A stretch of DNA of 64,000 nt from Desulfovibrionales bacterium (GCA_028715605.1 JAQURM010000002.1:307980-371979), one strand, 5' to 3'. Shown: positions 1 to 8,339, counted from the stretch's first letter. Numbers and translations: made by a program. The notes: a model not told the origin generated them from the letters alone.

Positions 1-638
1 AAGACCATGACCTCGTGGATCATGGTCAGTTCCAGGTGCGTGTTCGGGTCATCCACCGGGATACGGGCGTTTTCCGCCAGGAGGACAATAAACAGGGCCA
101 CAGCCAGAAGCAGCAGGATGATGCCGGACCGCGTCCAGACCTCGCCCGTCAGGGCGAAAATCATGCCCGAGAGGGAAAGGCTCTTCGTTTCCCGCGCCAG
201 CACTGCCAATCCCAGCAAGAGGGCCGGTTCCGCCAGAGCGGAAAAGAACACCTCGCGGCTGGCACCCATGCCCTCGAAGCTGGAACCGGTGTCCAGGGCC
301 GCAACGACCGTGAGAAAACGCATCAAGCCTAGGAGATACGCGAACAAGATCAGGTCCCCCGCAAAGGACACGGGCGCGCCTATGCCGCCCAGAGGCACCA
401 AACCCGCTGCCGCCGATACCGCCGCCAGTCCGGCCACGGGGCCGCAGACAAAGACCCAGGTGGTGGTGCGACTGTAGACTGCACCTTTCTGCAGGAGCTT
501 CCAGCAATCAAAATAGGCCTGCACGAGGGGCGCCCCCCGGCGTCCGGCAAAGAACGCCTTGGTCCGGTTTATGATGCCGAGGAGCAAGGGGGACAGCAAA
601 AGGGCCAGGAACCAGGAGACATATCCGGCAGTGTTCAT
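1..638 (-). CDS. hyfC: Hydrogenase-4 / complex-I-like membrane subunit C (NuoH-like), 3' part outside the window
   Basis: Reading the minus strand from the ATG at 638 gives about 212 residues without a stop, running off the left edge. The protein is hydrophobic with several membrane segments and carries the RIPVDDPNTHLELTMIHE signature near the edge, which is diagnostic of the HyfC/HycD/NuoH family that couples the hydrogenase or dehydrogenase arm to the proton-pumping membrane arm. Its start overlaps the stop of the upstream hyfB-like gene (ATGA), so the two are translationally coupled. The missing subunits (HyfE/F, large and small hydrogenase-like subunits) would lie beyond the edge. Whether the complex contains a true [NiFe] site cannot be judged here. 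Confidence 0.88.
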   Translation of the reverse strand, partial: MNTAGYVSWFLALLLSPLLLGIINRTKAFFAGRRGAPLVQAYFDCWKLLQKGAVYSRTTTWVFVCGPVAGLAAVSAAAGLVPLGGIGAPVSFAGDLILFAYLLGLMRFLTVVAALDTGSSFEGMGASREVFFSALAEPALLLGLAVLARETKSLSLSGMIFALTGEVWTRSGIILLLLAVALFIVLLAENARIPVDDPNTHLELTMIHEVMV

Positions 639-2620
639 GGCATTCCCCCCAGTTTCCATACGATCAACGCCATGAGGGCCACGGCGATATAGAGCATGTA
701 CAATTGCACGCGGCCGTGCTGCAACCAGCGCAGTCTCGAAAGGCCCCATACGACGCCGCGAAACACGGGAGCGTACAGCTTCTCGCGGTAAGTATCCGGA
801 GTAGACGTATGTAGGGCCGCACTCCGCGGGAAAAGACCGGAAGGCCGCGAGATGCGGCGTTCTGTCCAGAGAAAAATGCGGAAGAAATCCGTCAGGGGTT
901 GAGCAAACGAGGACGCGGTGTACTGCATGCGCGGCGAGGGCTGGGCATACCCGCAATCCCAGGTAACTCCTTCCCCTATGGTACGCCTTGCCAGGAGCCG
1001 GAGCCGCAGCAGTGCAAACGCACCAATCATGGCCAGCAGGCCGCAAGCCCCCCGCGCCACCACGGCGAGCGGCTGGGCAGCTGTCATGAGTTCCGCCCGC
1101 ACCACGTTTCGTGCCAGCGGCGCAAGCTGTGCCACCACGGGCGACATGAGCCTGAGGGCCAAGGGCGCCAGAAGCCCGATCAGAACGCAACCGGCGGCCA
1201 GCACGCCCATCGGAAGGCGCATGGCCCACCCCACCTCGTGGGTCCGGGACAGGTCGCTCCGCGGCTCGCCGAGGAAGATAATGCCGAAGGCTTTGGCAAA
1301 GCAGGCCGCAGCCAGTCCTCCGATCAGGGCCAGGCCGGCAATGACGGCAGACAGAGTGCCGACCACGGCTGCATCATTCACCGCTCCACCCCGGAAGGCG
1401 CCCAGGTAGATCAGAAATTCACTTACAAATCCGTTCAGGGGCGGCAGCCCGCAGATCGCCGCCGCGCCGATGAGAAAGGTCACACCGGTCCAGGGCATCC
1501 TTTTCATAAGTCCACCCAGAAGATCAATCTCCCTGGTCCCCGCAGCGTGAAAAACCGAGCCGGCTCCGAGGAAAAGAAGACTCTTGAATATGGCGTGGTT
1601 CAGCACGTGGAGCAGACCGCCGCAAAACCCCAGGACGATCAGGGCGGGCGATCCTATCCCCACCCCGATGACCCCCACGCCTAATCCAAGGGCGATGATT
1701 CCGATGTTCTCCACGCTGTGATAGGCCAGAAGGCGCTTTAAGTCGTGCTGCGCCAGGGCAAAGAGTACCCCCATAATTCCTGAAGTCAGCCCTATGGCCA
1801 CCAGCAAATATCCCCACCAGGGTGAGGGAGGTCCCAGAAAGGTCAGGGCCCGAAGGATCCCGTAGATCCCGGTCTTGATCATAACTCCGGACATAAGGGC
1901 CGAGACGTGACTCGGCGCTGCCGGATGGGCTTCCGGCAGCCATACGTGCAAAGGCAGAAAACCGGCTTTGGCCCCGAACCCGACCACGGAAAGGAGAAAG
2001 AGCACTCCGGCCGATGTTGGTACCCCAAAGGCACAGATGCGGTCGAAGTCGAATGATCCCACCTCGTTCCCAAGCAGGACAAAGAACGCCAGCAAAAATG
2101 CAGCCCCCACGTGCGTGGCTACGAGGTATGTCCACCCTGCGTCTCGAACGCTCTCTTTGTGATGCTCAAAAGTCACGAGGAAAAAGGAGGCGACGGACAT
2201 GAGCTCCCAGGCCACGAGAAAGAGCACCGCGTTGCGCGCCACGAGCACCATGCTCATGCTGGCCACGAGCAGGCTGTAGAAAAACCAGTGCCCGCGGACC
2301 GAGTACTTGCCGTAATAAGGGGTCAGGTACTCGGTGCCGTACAGGGCAGCCAGCGCCGAAATTCCCAGAACCGGAAGGAGAAAAAATGCCGAAAGCGGAT
2401 CCATGCCCACAGCAAAGGACCCGTAAGGGACACTCCATGCATAACTGACGGCTTCAGCAGATCCGGACGCAAGCACACGGATCGCAGGCACCAGCCCGAT
2501 CAAACTTCCAAGTATTACGCCGCCGGAACCCAGTCTGGTTGCCATACGGGGCCGGCGTGCACCGAGCGCCGCCAGTCCACCGAGAAACATGGTGGCTATT
2601 GCCATCAAAAGCACATTCAT
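635..2620 (-). CDS. hyfB: Hydrogenase-4 component B-like proton-translocating subunit (NuoL/M/N family)
   Basis: A 661-residue polytopic membrane protein of the antiporter-like NuoL/NuoM/HyfB family. The core motif GFLPLHVWLPEAHPAAPSH (around residue 220) followed by ALMSGVMIKTGIYG is the conserved helix 7/8 region with the lysine used in proton transfer; the length is close to E. coli HyfB. It would form the proton-pumping part of a membrane-bound hydrogenase or formate-hydrogenlyase-type complex. The start overlaps the stop of the upstream HTH-EIIA gene by ATGA, and its stop overlaps the hyfC-like start in the same way, so the three genes form one tightly coupled operon. GC is higher than in the flagellar region, but the gene is intact. 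Confidence 0.9.
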   Translation of the reverse strand: MNVLLMAIATMFLGGLAALGARRPRMATRLGSGGVILGSLIGLVPAIRVLASGSAEAVSYAWSVPYGSFAVGMDPLSAFFLLPVLGISALAALYGTEYLTPYYGKYSVRGHWFFYSLLVASMSMVLVARNAVLFLVAWELMSVASFFLVTFEHHKESVRDAGWTYLVATHVGAAFLLAFFVLLGNEVGSFDFDRICAFGVPTSAGVLFLLSVVGFGAKAGFLPLHVWLPEAHPAAPSHVSALMSGVMIKTGIYGILRALTFLGPPSPWWGYLLVAIGLTSGIMGVLFALAQHDLKRLLAYHSVENIGIIALGLGVGVIGVGIGSPALIVLGFCGGLLHVLNHAIFKSLLFLGAGSVFHAAGTREIDLLGGLMKRMPWTGVTFLIGAAAICGLPPLNGFVSEFLIYLGAFRGGAVNDAAVVGTLSAVIAGLALIGGLAAACFAKAFGIIFLGEPRSDLSRTHEVGWAMRLPMGVLAAGCVLIGLLAPLALRLMSPVVAQLAPLARNVVRAELMTAAQPLAVVARGACGLLAMIGAFALLRLRLLARRTIGEGVTWDCGYAQPSPRMQYTASSFAQPLTDFFRIFLWTERRISRPSGLFPRSAALHTSTPDTYREKLYAPVFRGVVWGLSRLRWLQHGRVQLYMLYIAVALMALIVWKLGGMP

Positions 2621-3327
2621 GATGTTTGGTTTGGAGCCTTTTCAGCAGTTGTGTTTTTTGCGAAGCCGCCCTCGATTTGTGCGATAAAGGCAAATATTTC
2701 CTCGCGCGAACCTTGGGCAGCCAGCAACTCCCGGAATTGATCGTTTCGAAGGATAAAGGAAAGACGAGAGAGTACGTGCAGGTGTACCCGGACCGTTGGG
2801 CTGGCGACAGTGAAAACGGTATGGACGGGTTTGCCATCCAGAGCGCCAAAGTCAACCGGTGTTTCCAGGAAACAAAGCATGACTATGGGATGAGTTACAT
2901 GAATTATCACGGGATTACGCAAGTGGGGGATGGCAATGCCGTCCCCGATGCCGGTCGATCCCAACTCCTCCCGGGCCAACAAGACCCGGAATAGAAAATC
3001 CCGGTCTACGCCTTCCGGCAGGCGCATATGCTCAACCAGAGCCAGGAGTACATCTTCCCGGTTTTTTCCGCTAATACGGTAATGAATGCCCCCGGCCTGA
3101 AGGGCTGCTCCAAGGCTCGGCATAGGTAATTCGCTCGCGGGCTCGGAGAAGATTTCAGGCGAGACATTTATGTGGCGGGCCGTAGCCCACTCAAGCAGCT
3201 CGACTCTGTTAAAACGATATTGCTCGTTAACACAGTATGCAGGCAGTTTCCCCTGAGTTATCCAGCGATAAATCGTCTTTTCCGAGACTTTCAACAACCG
3301 GGCTGCATCACGAACCATCAGGTTCAT
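2617..3327 (-). CDS. HTH (MerR/excisionase-type) - PTS EIIA(Ntr/Fru)-like fusion protein
   Basis: 236 residues. The first ~55 residues are an excisionase/MerR-like helix-turn-helix (VRDAARLLKVSEKTIYRW, then KLPAYCVNEQYRF, the wing). Residues ~80-225 resemble the EIIA domain of the nitrogen/fructose PTS, including the GIAIPH motif whose histidine is the phosphorylation site in the family. It is translationally coupled to the hyfB-like gene. Inference: a DNA-binding sensor that ties expression or activity of the hydrogenase-like complex to a PTS-type phosphorelay. The start at 3327 is preceded by GGGAG; ATG three codons later is an alternative. No PTS EI/HPr genes are in the window. Confidence 0.75.
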   Translation of the reverse strand: MNLMVRDAARLLKVSEKTIYRWITQGKLPAYCVNEQYRFNRVELLEWATARHINVSPEIFSEPASELPMPSLGAALQAGGIHYRISGKNREDVLLALVEHMRLPEGVDRDFLFRVLLAREELGSTGIGDGIAIPHLRNPVIIHVTHPIVMLCFLETPVDFGALDGKPVHTVFTVASPTVRVHLHVLSRLSFILRNDQFRELLAAQGSREEIFAFIAQIEGGFAKNTTAEKAPNQTS

Positions 3328-3395
3328 AGTACATTGAACTCCCGCTATTTTTCTCTCAGTCTGGACATGTTTATACAGCTAAGGACAAAGGTTCC

Positions 3396-3425
3396 CTATT
3401 AAAGACATATGGGCAAAAATGTCAA
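3396..3425 (-). promoter_or_regulatory. Candidate sigma-70-type promoter of the HTH-EIIA/hyf operon
   Basis: On the minus strand a perfect TTGACA (3425-3420) is followed after 17-18 nt by an AT-rich TTAATAG, a weak -10. Transcription would start near 3388 and give a leader of about 60 nt before the start codon at 3327. The -10 match is poor, so this is only a candidate. Confidence 0.35.
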
Positions 3426-3532
3426 CCAAATTCTACTACTGAAGTTTCCTGAGTTTTTAAAGGGGCTTTTTATAATAATACGTTAATCTTAATGATAATT
3501 GGTTTTGCATTTATTAAGTGAACCCCTAGTCT

Positions 3533-3668
3533 CTTCGCTTCACGGCTTGCACAGCGACCCTTTCGAGGCTCGCAGGTGGGGAACGCTTACCCCTTCCAGC
3601 CACTAAAGGGCTGGTTTTCCCCTTCCTGCTCGCCCTCGATGGGTACCCCGCTGCTCCAGCAAGTTTCG
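3533..3668 (+). repeat. Dispersed repeat R1, copy a (inverted partner at 59790-59930)
   Basis: About 135 bp that matches the reverse complement of 59790-59930 at roughly 85-90 % by eye, from CTTCGCTTCACGGCTTGC to CTCCAGCAAGTTTCG. It contains nested short palindromes, including CCAGCC...GGCTGG. The hairpin tip differs: GGGTACCC here, CCGCCTTAGGCGG in the other copy. The rest of the 619-bp gap 3328-3946 holds the hyf promoter region and nothing else recognisable. Confidence 0.8.
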
Positions 3669-3946
3669 CTCAGAAACATAGAGGTCCCCTAAAACTCAGG
3701 AAACTCCAGAATTCTACTATTGGGATGTGACCGTGGAGATTATCACCGCGCATTGGCAGCGGTCTGGCCGGTTCAGGAGAAAACTCAACCGGGGCGATTA
3801 TGTGGGGTATTTATCCGCAGCAAGAGCGCCGGGTCAGCAGGGGATTGTCGAGAGGAGGGTTTTGCGGAAAATTGTCCGCTTTCGCAAATTGGATAAAATT
3901 ATGCGCGTATGTCCGGGGTTACTGCCGGAATTAATCTTCTGCCGGA

Positions 3947-4165
3947 TTAGTGGCACATAGTTTCTTTTGCCTTTTCACCTTTATTACAGTCATCGCATAT
4001 AGCAATGAACTGGCCGTCTTCGATCTCCACTAAGTGAAAAGGCTTGTCCGACGCCTGCGTATGCCCGCAGTCAAAGGTGCCACAGCCGTATTGAAGCAGG
4101 GTACAAACTACGACCTTTGCTACAAAATACGGGCAGCTCCTTTCTTTCTTGTCCATGAACACCAT
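3947..4165 (-). CDS. Small cysteine-rich protein, probable metal-binding
   Basis: A 72-residue protein I do not recognise. It has seven cysteines and several histidines: a CPYF segment, CTLLQYGCGTFDCGH in the middle, and a CDDC pair near the C-terminus. Two paired-cysteine groups separated by ~35 residues suggest a zinc-ribbon or Fe-S-type fold. The start is chosen at the ATG at 4165 because AAGGAGGT lies 5 nt upstream; the longer GTG-initiated frame begins inside that Shine-Dalgarno sequence. It stands alone between the hyf operon and the flagellar block. The good ribosome-binding site and conserved-looking Cys spacing argue that it is real. Confidence 0.6.
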   Translation of the reverse strand: MVFMDKKERSCPYFVAKVVVCTLLQYGCGTFDCGHTQASDKPFHLVEIEDGQFIAICDDCNKGEKAKETMCH

Positions 4166-4401
4166 AATCACCTCCTTGTGATTGTAGATGCCATTCCTTC
4201 AGATATGCCTGTTGTTTTTACTGTCCCTTATTTATCGTTTCGGCTGAAAGAAAGACCACGATAAATATTTTTTTACATTTCTTTGGATAAAGCCAATGCT
4301 AATGAGGTTTTTGCAAAAGTCGTCACACCGGTGAACCCCGGGTCGGGGGGCGGGGCAGGCACCGGTGTCCAGAGGTATCTCAATCTGCTTGAAATTACTG
4401 G

Positions 4402-4421
4402 ATTCCGGCTTTCGCCGGAAT
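4402..4421 (+). repeat. Short palindrome of the ATTCC-type dispersed repeat class
   Basis: ATTCCGGC-TTTC-GCCGGAAT forms an 8-bp perfect stem. Palindromes of this kind (GTCATTCCGGCGAAAGCCGGAATCC) are scattered in many bacterial genomes and often create false ORFs that read 'SFRRKPES', as happens here in a spurious minus-strand frame at 4232-4615. A second small hairpin-rich segment lies at 4325-4370. The 4166-4609 gap contains no gene I can support. Confidence 0.6.
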
Positions 4422-4609
4422 GACGGCAATCCGATCATAAGAATTTTGCAAGAGGCTCTAATAGATTGATTTAATGGCGATTTTATGTGTGGTCTGTCAA
4501 AGACTTGACGGTTAACAGAACTTTGACGTCCCAATATCTTAGAAGCCCATCCTTGCTTAGTGAGCTTAATTACTTTTAAAAACAGCAAGTTAGGCTGTAA
4601 TAGTATGCC

Positions 4610-4625
4610 TGGCATATTCTTTGCT
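4610..4625 (+). promoter_or_regulatory. Sigma-54 (-24/-12) promoter of the fliL flagellar operon
   Basis: TGGCATATTCTTTGCT matches the sigma-54 consensus TGGCAC-N5-TTGCW with the invariant GG-N10-GC spacing (GG 4611-4612, GC 4623-4624). Transcription would start about 12 nt after the GC, near 4636. That places the ATG at 4631 upstream of the message and supports 4658 as the true fliL start. Sigma-54 control of middle flagellar genes is well established in polar flagellates. An enhancer site was not identified. Confidence 0.75.
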
Positions 4626-4657
4626 CACTTATGGGTAAATTTTTTATCCGGGGAGAC

Positions 4658-5197
4658 ATGAGTATGGCGGAGAAGGAGAAAAAAGAGGCCGAGGAAGTAG
4701 AGGAGGCCGGGGAAGAGAAACCAAAGAAAGGAAAACTGTTTTCCCTGATTATTATCGTCGTAATTGTCTTAGCCCTTTCTGCCGGCGGATACCTTGCCTA
4801 TACCATGTATATCGGGCCTAAATTTATACACCAGGAGAAAAAGGCCGCTGTTGCTAAAGAAAAGAAGACAGAAGGGGCGGAGAAGGTGGGAATATTTCTG
4901 CCCTTGGATCCCTTTATCGTCAATCTTCTTATAGACGGCGAGGGGACGAGATATCTAAAGATGAAGATAGACCTGGAGCTTGAAGGCGAAGATGAAAAGG
5001 TTAAGGCTGAAGCCGAGAAACATATCCCGCAATTGCGGGATACTATCATTATGCTTCTTACAAGCAAAACGTATGAAGAGGTAATGACCCTGGAAGGAAA
5101 GATCAGGTTACGCGATGAGATCATAATACGCGCCAACCATTATCTGGGAAAGAATAAGGTTAAAGGGGTCTATTTCAGCGAATTTGTTATTCAGTAA
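4658..5197 (+). CDS. fliL: Flagellar basal-body-associated protein FliL
   Basis: 179 residues: a highly charged cytoplasmic head, one membrane segment (about residues 28-48) and a periplasmic domain with the FliL pattern FLPLDPFIVNLL, then YLKMKIDLELE and a C-terminal KGVYFSEFVIQ strand. FliL surrounds the stator units at the basal body. The start at 4658 has GGGGAG at good spacing and lies downstream of the predicted sigma-54 transcription start; the ATG at 4631 does not. It is the first gene of the export/switch operon and fliM follows after 30 bp. Confidence 0.92.
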   Translation: MSMAEKEKKEAEEVEEAGEEKPKKGKLFSLIIIVVIVLALSAGGYLAYTMYIGPKFIHQEKKAAVAKEKKTEGAEKVGIFLPLDPFIVNLLIDGEGTRYLKMKIDLELEGEDEKVKAEAEKHIPQLRDTIIMLLTSKTYEEVMTLEGKIRLRDEIIIRANHYLGKNKVKGVYFSEFVIQ

Positions 5198-5227
5198 ACA
5201 TTTCTCGAAGAAAAGGTTGCTAAACAA

Positions 5228-6205
5228 ATGAGTAAAGTTTTGAGCCAGGAAGAGGTTGATGCCCTTTTAAAGGGGATGTCGGGCGGGGAAATTGAGACGG
5301 AATCCGAAGAAGTATCTGCCCCGTCCGGGCATGAGTTATACGATTTTGTAAGTCAAAACCGGGTCATCAAGACCAAAATGCCGACGTTTGACGCGCTGAA
5401 TGATCAATTTGCCCGCAATTTTCGTGTTACCCTGACCACTATGCTCAGACGTATAGTCGATATGTCTGTCCAGCCCCTGGAGGTGCTTAAGTTCAGCGAT
5501 TTCGCCAAAAATCTACCTGTGCCCACCAGTCTTCATATTTTCAAGATGGAGCCCTTGCGCGGCAATGCCCTGTTCGTTATTGATTCCCGGCTGGTATTTC
5601 ATTTGGTGGAGTGTTTCCTCGGTGGTTCGGGAAAGGGCCGCACCAAGGTTGAAGGCCGGGAGTTTACGCCTATTGAGCAGAAATTAATAAGCCGCGTAGT
5701 TCATCTGGCCTATGCTGATCTGGAAAAGGTCTGGCATCCGGTCCACCCGGTGAAGATTCAATATGTGCGCAGTGAAATAAATCCCCAGTTTGCGCGCATA
5801 GTCCATCCTAACGATCCTTTGCTTATTTCCCGCCATACGGTTGAGATGGATGAGCTCTCCGGGCAGATCTCTATATGCATACCTTTTGCTAACATAGAAC
5901 CCATTAAGACCAAGCTTATGGCTTCTTTTCAAAAAGAGCAGCAGGAGATTGATCCCTATTGGTTTCAACAGGTGCGCGATTCGATACGAAAAATCCAGGT
6001 GGGATTACGGGTTGAACTGGGGAAAACCACTATGAGTGCCAACGATGTGGCGAGGCTTACCGTGGGGGATATAATCCGCCTGAATAAAGACCTGGGCGAA
6101 CCCCTATTAGTTGACGTGGAAGGGGTTCCAAAATTCAATGCCTATGCCGGGATATGTAAGGGCAACAAGGCCTTTCAACTATTAGAAGACGTTTCTGCCG
6201 ATTGA
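5228..6205 (+). CDS. fliM: Flagellar motor switch protein FliM
   Basis: 325 residues. The N-terminus MSKVLSQEEVDALLKGM is the conserved CheY-P/FliN-binding head; the middle CheC-like domain and the C-terminal SpoA domain (about 250-320, VELGKTTMSANDVARLTVGDII) follow in the usual order. FliM forms the C-ring that sets the direction of flagellar rotation. It sits between fliL and fliN in the standard order, with a short gap on each side. Confidence 0.97.
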   Translation: MSKVLSQEEVDALLKGMSGGEIETESEEVSAPSGHELYDFVSQNRVIKTKMPTFDALNDQFARNFRVTLTTMLRRIVDMSVQPLEVLKFSDFAKNLPVPTSLHIFKMEPLRGNALFVIDSRLVFHLVECFLGGSGKGRTKVEGREFTPIEQKLISRVVHLAYADLEKVWHPVHPVKIQYVRSEINPQFARIVHPNDPLLISRHTVEMDELSGQISICIPFANIEPIKTKLMASFQKEQQEIDPYWFQQVRDSIRKIQVGLRVELGKTTMSANDVARLTVGDIIRLNKDLGEPLLVDVEGVPKFNAYAGICKGNKAFQLLEDVSAD

Positions 6206-6221
6206 AAATACGGAGGTAAAA

Positions 6222-6755
6222 ATGGGCGAAGAAGATATTAAACAGGCAACTTCTCAAGATCCGGATGCCGCACTTGATGAAGCTCATAAGGCCGAAGCGG
6301 AGAGCGGGAGCGCCCCGGCAGACATGGACTGGGATGCGGCATTTGCAGAGGCAAAGGCGGCAGAAGCCGGGAAAAAACAGGCCGTAGAAACAGGAGCGGA
6401 AGAGACTGCGCCCGTATCTAAAGAAGAACCGGCGACTAATATTGAGTCACCCCACTTTGATGATTTTAGCGGTAAGAGATCCAGGCAGAGAGGTGATCGC
6501 AGCCTGGATTTTCTCCTGGATATTCCGCTCGAAGTAAGCGTGGAGTTGGGCCGGACACGCATGATCATTAATGACCTTCTCCAGATGGGCCAGGGCGCCA
6601 TTATCGAATTAAATAAGCTGGCCGGTGAACCGGTAGAGGTGTATGTCAGTGGAAGGCTGCTCGGCAAAGGAGAAGTAGTGGTGGTTGACGATAAATTCGG
6701 GGTCAGATTAACGGAAATTATCAGCCCGACAGAGCGGGTTAGGAACCTGGGGTAA
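6222..6755 (+). CDS. fliN: Flagellar motor switch protein FliN
   Basis: 177 residues, longer than minimal FliN (~100-137) because of an acidic, alanine-rich N-terminal extension of about 85 residues. The C-terminal SpoA domain is canonical: LDIPLEVSVELGRTRM, then LLQMGQGAIIELNKLAGEP and GEVVVVDDKFGVRLTEI. A strong GGAGG precedes the ATG. FliN completes the C-ring and helps bind FliH/export substrates. It is part of the fliL operon. Confidence 0.96.
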   Translation: MGEEDIKQATSQDPDAALDEAHKAEAESGSAPADMDWDAAFAEAKAAEAGKKQAVETGAEETAPVSKEEPATNIESPHFDDFSGKRSRQRGDRSLDFLLDIPLEVSVELGRTRMIINDLLQMGQGAIIELNKLAGEPVEVYVSGRLLGKGEVVVVDDKFGVRLTEIISPTERVRNLG

Positions 6756-6759
6756 GGGG

Positions 6760-7218
6760 ATGTTTATGTTTCGGATAGACAGGCAAATCTTAATGATTTT
6801 GATTTTGGTTTTGGCCTTGCCCTCCATGGCGGCAGGCTCCCCTGCCTCAGCCGCCGGAAGTGGCGCTGATGTGCCCGGTCTGGTCGGCGTCCTATTCAAG
6901 ATGATCTTTGCCCTGGCCATGGTTTTGGGGCTGTTTTTCCTGGCCCTGCACGGCGCGCGAAAGTTAAGGGTCCTGCAGGAAAAGGCCTGCGGCGGCAATC
7001 TTATCAAGATACTGGCGACCAAGGGTATCGCGCCGAAGAAGTACGTTTCGGTTATTGAAGTGGGCGGTGAAATAATAGTGCTGGGTATGTCGGAAGGGAG
7101 CGTAAACCTACTGACCAGGATGGACAGGGCACAGATCCTTCCCTCCTTGGGAGGGCCGGGAGAGGATAAAGATGAGAGCGATAAACCCCCCCTTTTTCGT
7201 TTTCTCAGGTCTCGCTAA
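6760..7218 (+). CDS. fliO: Flagellar biosynthetic protein FliO
   Basis: 152 residues with a signal-like hydrophobic N-terminus, a second membrane segment at about 45-68 and the FliO motif region KYVSVIEVGGEIIVLGMSEG, which is followed by the typical NLLTRM. FliO chaperones FliP assembly in the export gate. It begins 4 bp after fliN and is followed by fliP, as in most bacteria. Confidence 0.9.
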   Translation: MFMFRIDRQILMILILVLALPSMAAGSPASAAGSGADVPGLVGVLFKMIFALAMVLGLFFLALHGARKLRVLQEKACGGNLIKILATKGIAPKKYVSVIEVGGEIIVLGMSEGSVNLLTRMDRAQILPSLGGPGEDKDESDKPPLFRFLRSR

Positions 7219-7228
7219 CCAGCGTTTA

Positions 7229-7250
7229 TCCGGAAACTGCCGTTTCCGGA
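7229..7250 (+). repeat. Perfect 9-bp hairpin between fliO and fliP
   Basis: TCCGGAAAC-TGCC-GTTTCCGGA, with no T-run, so it is not an obvious intrinsic terminator. The right arm and its flank (GTTTCCGGATGAGCACTAACT) recur almost exactly at 23449-23470, and more weakly near 36170. It is therefore part of a dispersed repeat that sits inside the flagellar operon. Confidence 0.6.
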
Positions 7251-7292
7251 TGAGCACTAACTATGCAAAAGTCTAAGGAAGGTCGGGTCATC

Positions 7293-8054
7293 ATGATGAG
7301 GCGTTCGGGACAGCTCATAGCATTAGTAATAGTCATCCTTCTGGCCCTTCTTCTTATTGAGAATACCGCCCATGCCGTCTCCGTTCCTACGCTCAAATTT
7401 GGATTGGAGGAGGCCGACAGCCCGCAGAAGGTATCGGTATTGCTCCAGATACTGCTCTTGTTTACGGTTTTTTCGCTGGCGCCGGCTATCCTGCTTATGA
7501 TGACGTCCTTTACACGGCTGGCCGTAGTTTTTTCATTCCTCCGGCAAGCGGTCGGCACCCAGCAAACGCCGCCGAACCAGATAATAATCGGATTATCTAT
7601 TTTTCTAACCTTTTTTATCATGGCGCCGGTCTGGCAGACTGTGCATGAGCAGGCGCTAAAGCCCTATCTGGCTGAAGAGATAACCCAGGCCGAGGCCCTG
7701 GATCAGGCGCTGGTGCCTATTCGTAACTTTATGTTCAGGAACACCCGCGAAAAGGACCTCTCCCTATTTGTCAATATTGCCAAGATGGAACGGCCGCAGA
7801 ATAAGGAAGATGTCCCCACTACGGTTTTGATACCGGCTTTTATGATCAGCGAACTAAAAACGGCCTTTCAGATCGGTTTTATCCTTTATATCCCGTTTCT
7901 GGTCATTGATATGGTAGTAGCCAGCGTGCTCCTTTCCATGGGCATGATGATGTTGCCGCCGGTTATGGTCTCGCTGCCGTTTAAACTCCTTTTATTTGTC
8001 CTGGTGGATGGCTGGTATCTGATCGTGGGTTCGTTAGTCAAAAGTTTTGCATGA
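7293..8054 (+). CDS. fliP: Flagellar type III export gate protein FliP
   Basis: About 253 residues with a cleavable-looking hydrophobic N-terminus ending AHA, then the hallmark segments FSLAPAILLMMTSFTRLAVV and FLRQAVGTQQTPPNQ, plus C-terminal membrane helices with GMMMLPPVMVSLPFKLLLF. FliP forms the core of the export gate with FliQ and FliR. The longest frame starts at 7263, but AAGGAAGG lies 10 nt before the ATG at 7293, which I prefer. The stop overlaps the next ATG. Confidence 0.96.
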   Translation: MMRRSGQLIALVIVILLALLLIENTAHAVSVPTLKFGLEEADSPQKVSVLLQILLLFTVFSLAPAILLMMTSFTRLAVVFSFLRQAVGTQQTPPNQIIIGLSIFLTFFIMAPVWQTVHEQALKPYLAEEITQAEALDQALVPIRNFMFRNTREKDLSLFVNIAKMERPQNKEDVPTTVLIPAFMISELKTAFQIGFILYIPFLVIDMVVASVLLSMGMMMLPPVMVSLPFKLLLFVLVDGWYLIVGSLVKSFA

Positions 8055-8062
8055 GGCGGGTT

Positions 8063-8332
8063 ATGACTCCGGAATTTGCCATAGGTATAGCCAAGGATGC
8101 CATTGAGGTCACCTTACTTATTTCCCTGCCCATCCTGGGTATCGGGATGATCGTGGGCCTGGCGGTCAGCATCTTCCAGGCCGTTACTCAAATCCAGGAA
8201 ATGACGCTCTCCTTCGTCCCCAAGATACTGGCGGTCATGGTGGCGCTGCTGGCCTTTTTCCCGTGGATTATGAATAAACTGGCCGTTTTTACGGAAAATT
8301 TAATTATCAATATTCCACAATATATCAGGTAA
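8063..8332 (+). CDS. fliQ: Flagellar export gate protein FliQ
   Basis: 89 residues with two membrane helices; the N-terminus MTPEFAIGIAKDAIEV and the FQAVTQIQEMTLSFVPK loop are classic FliQ. A start at 8051 is possible because its ATGA overlaps the fliP stop, but family members begin MTPE, so 8063 is preferred. Four FliQ copies pack around FliP5/FliR1 in the gate. Confidence 0.96.
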   Translation: MTPEFAIGIAKDAIEVTLLISLPILGIGMIVGLAVSIFQAVTQIQEMTLSFVPKILAVMVALLAFFPWIMNKLAVFTENLIINIPQYIR

Positions 8333-8339
8333 AAACACT

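Noticed and set aside
899..1684. Long plus-strand frames opposite hyfB
   Set aside because: Shadows of the GC-rich hyfB gene; proline/arginine/histidine-rich composition and no domain.
3727..3960. 77-residue plus-strand frame after the R1 repeat
   Set aside because: No SD, no recognisable motif, GTG/ATG-poor, overlaps the end of the better supported minus-strand Cys-rich gene; probably chance.
4232..4615. 127-residue minus-strand frame upstream of fliL
   Set aside because: Contains the 'SFRRKPES' string produced by a palindromic repeat at 4402-4421 and covers the sigma-54 promoter; not a gene.
4631..4657. ATG at 4631 as the fliL start
   Set aside because: It lies upstream of the predicted sigma-54 transcription start and has no SD; 4658 is better.
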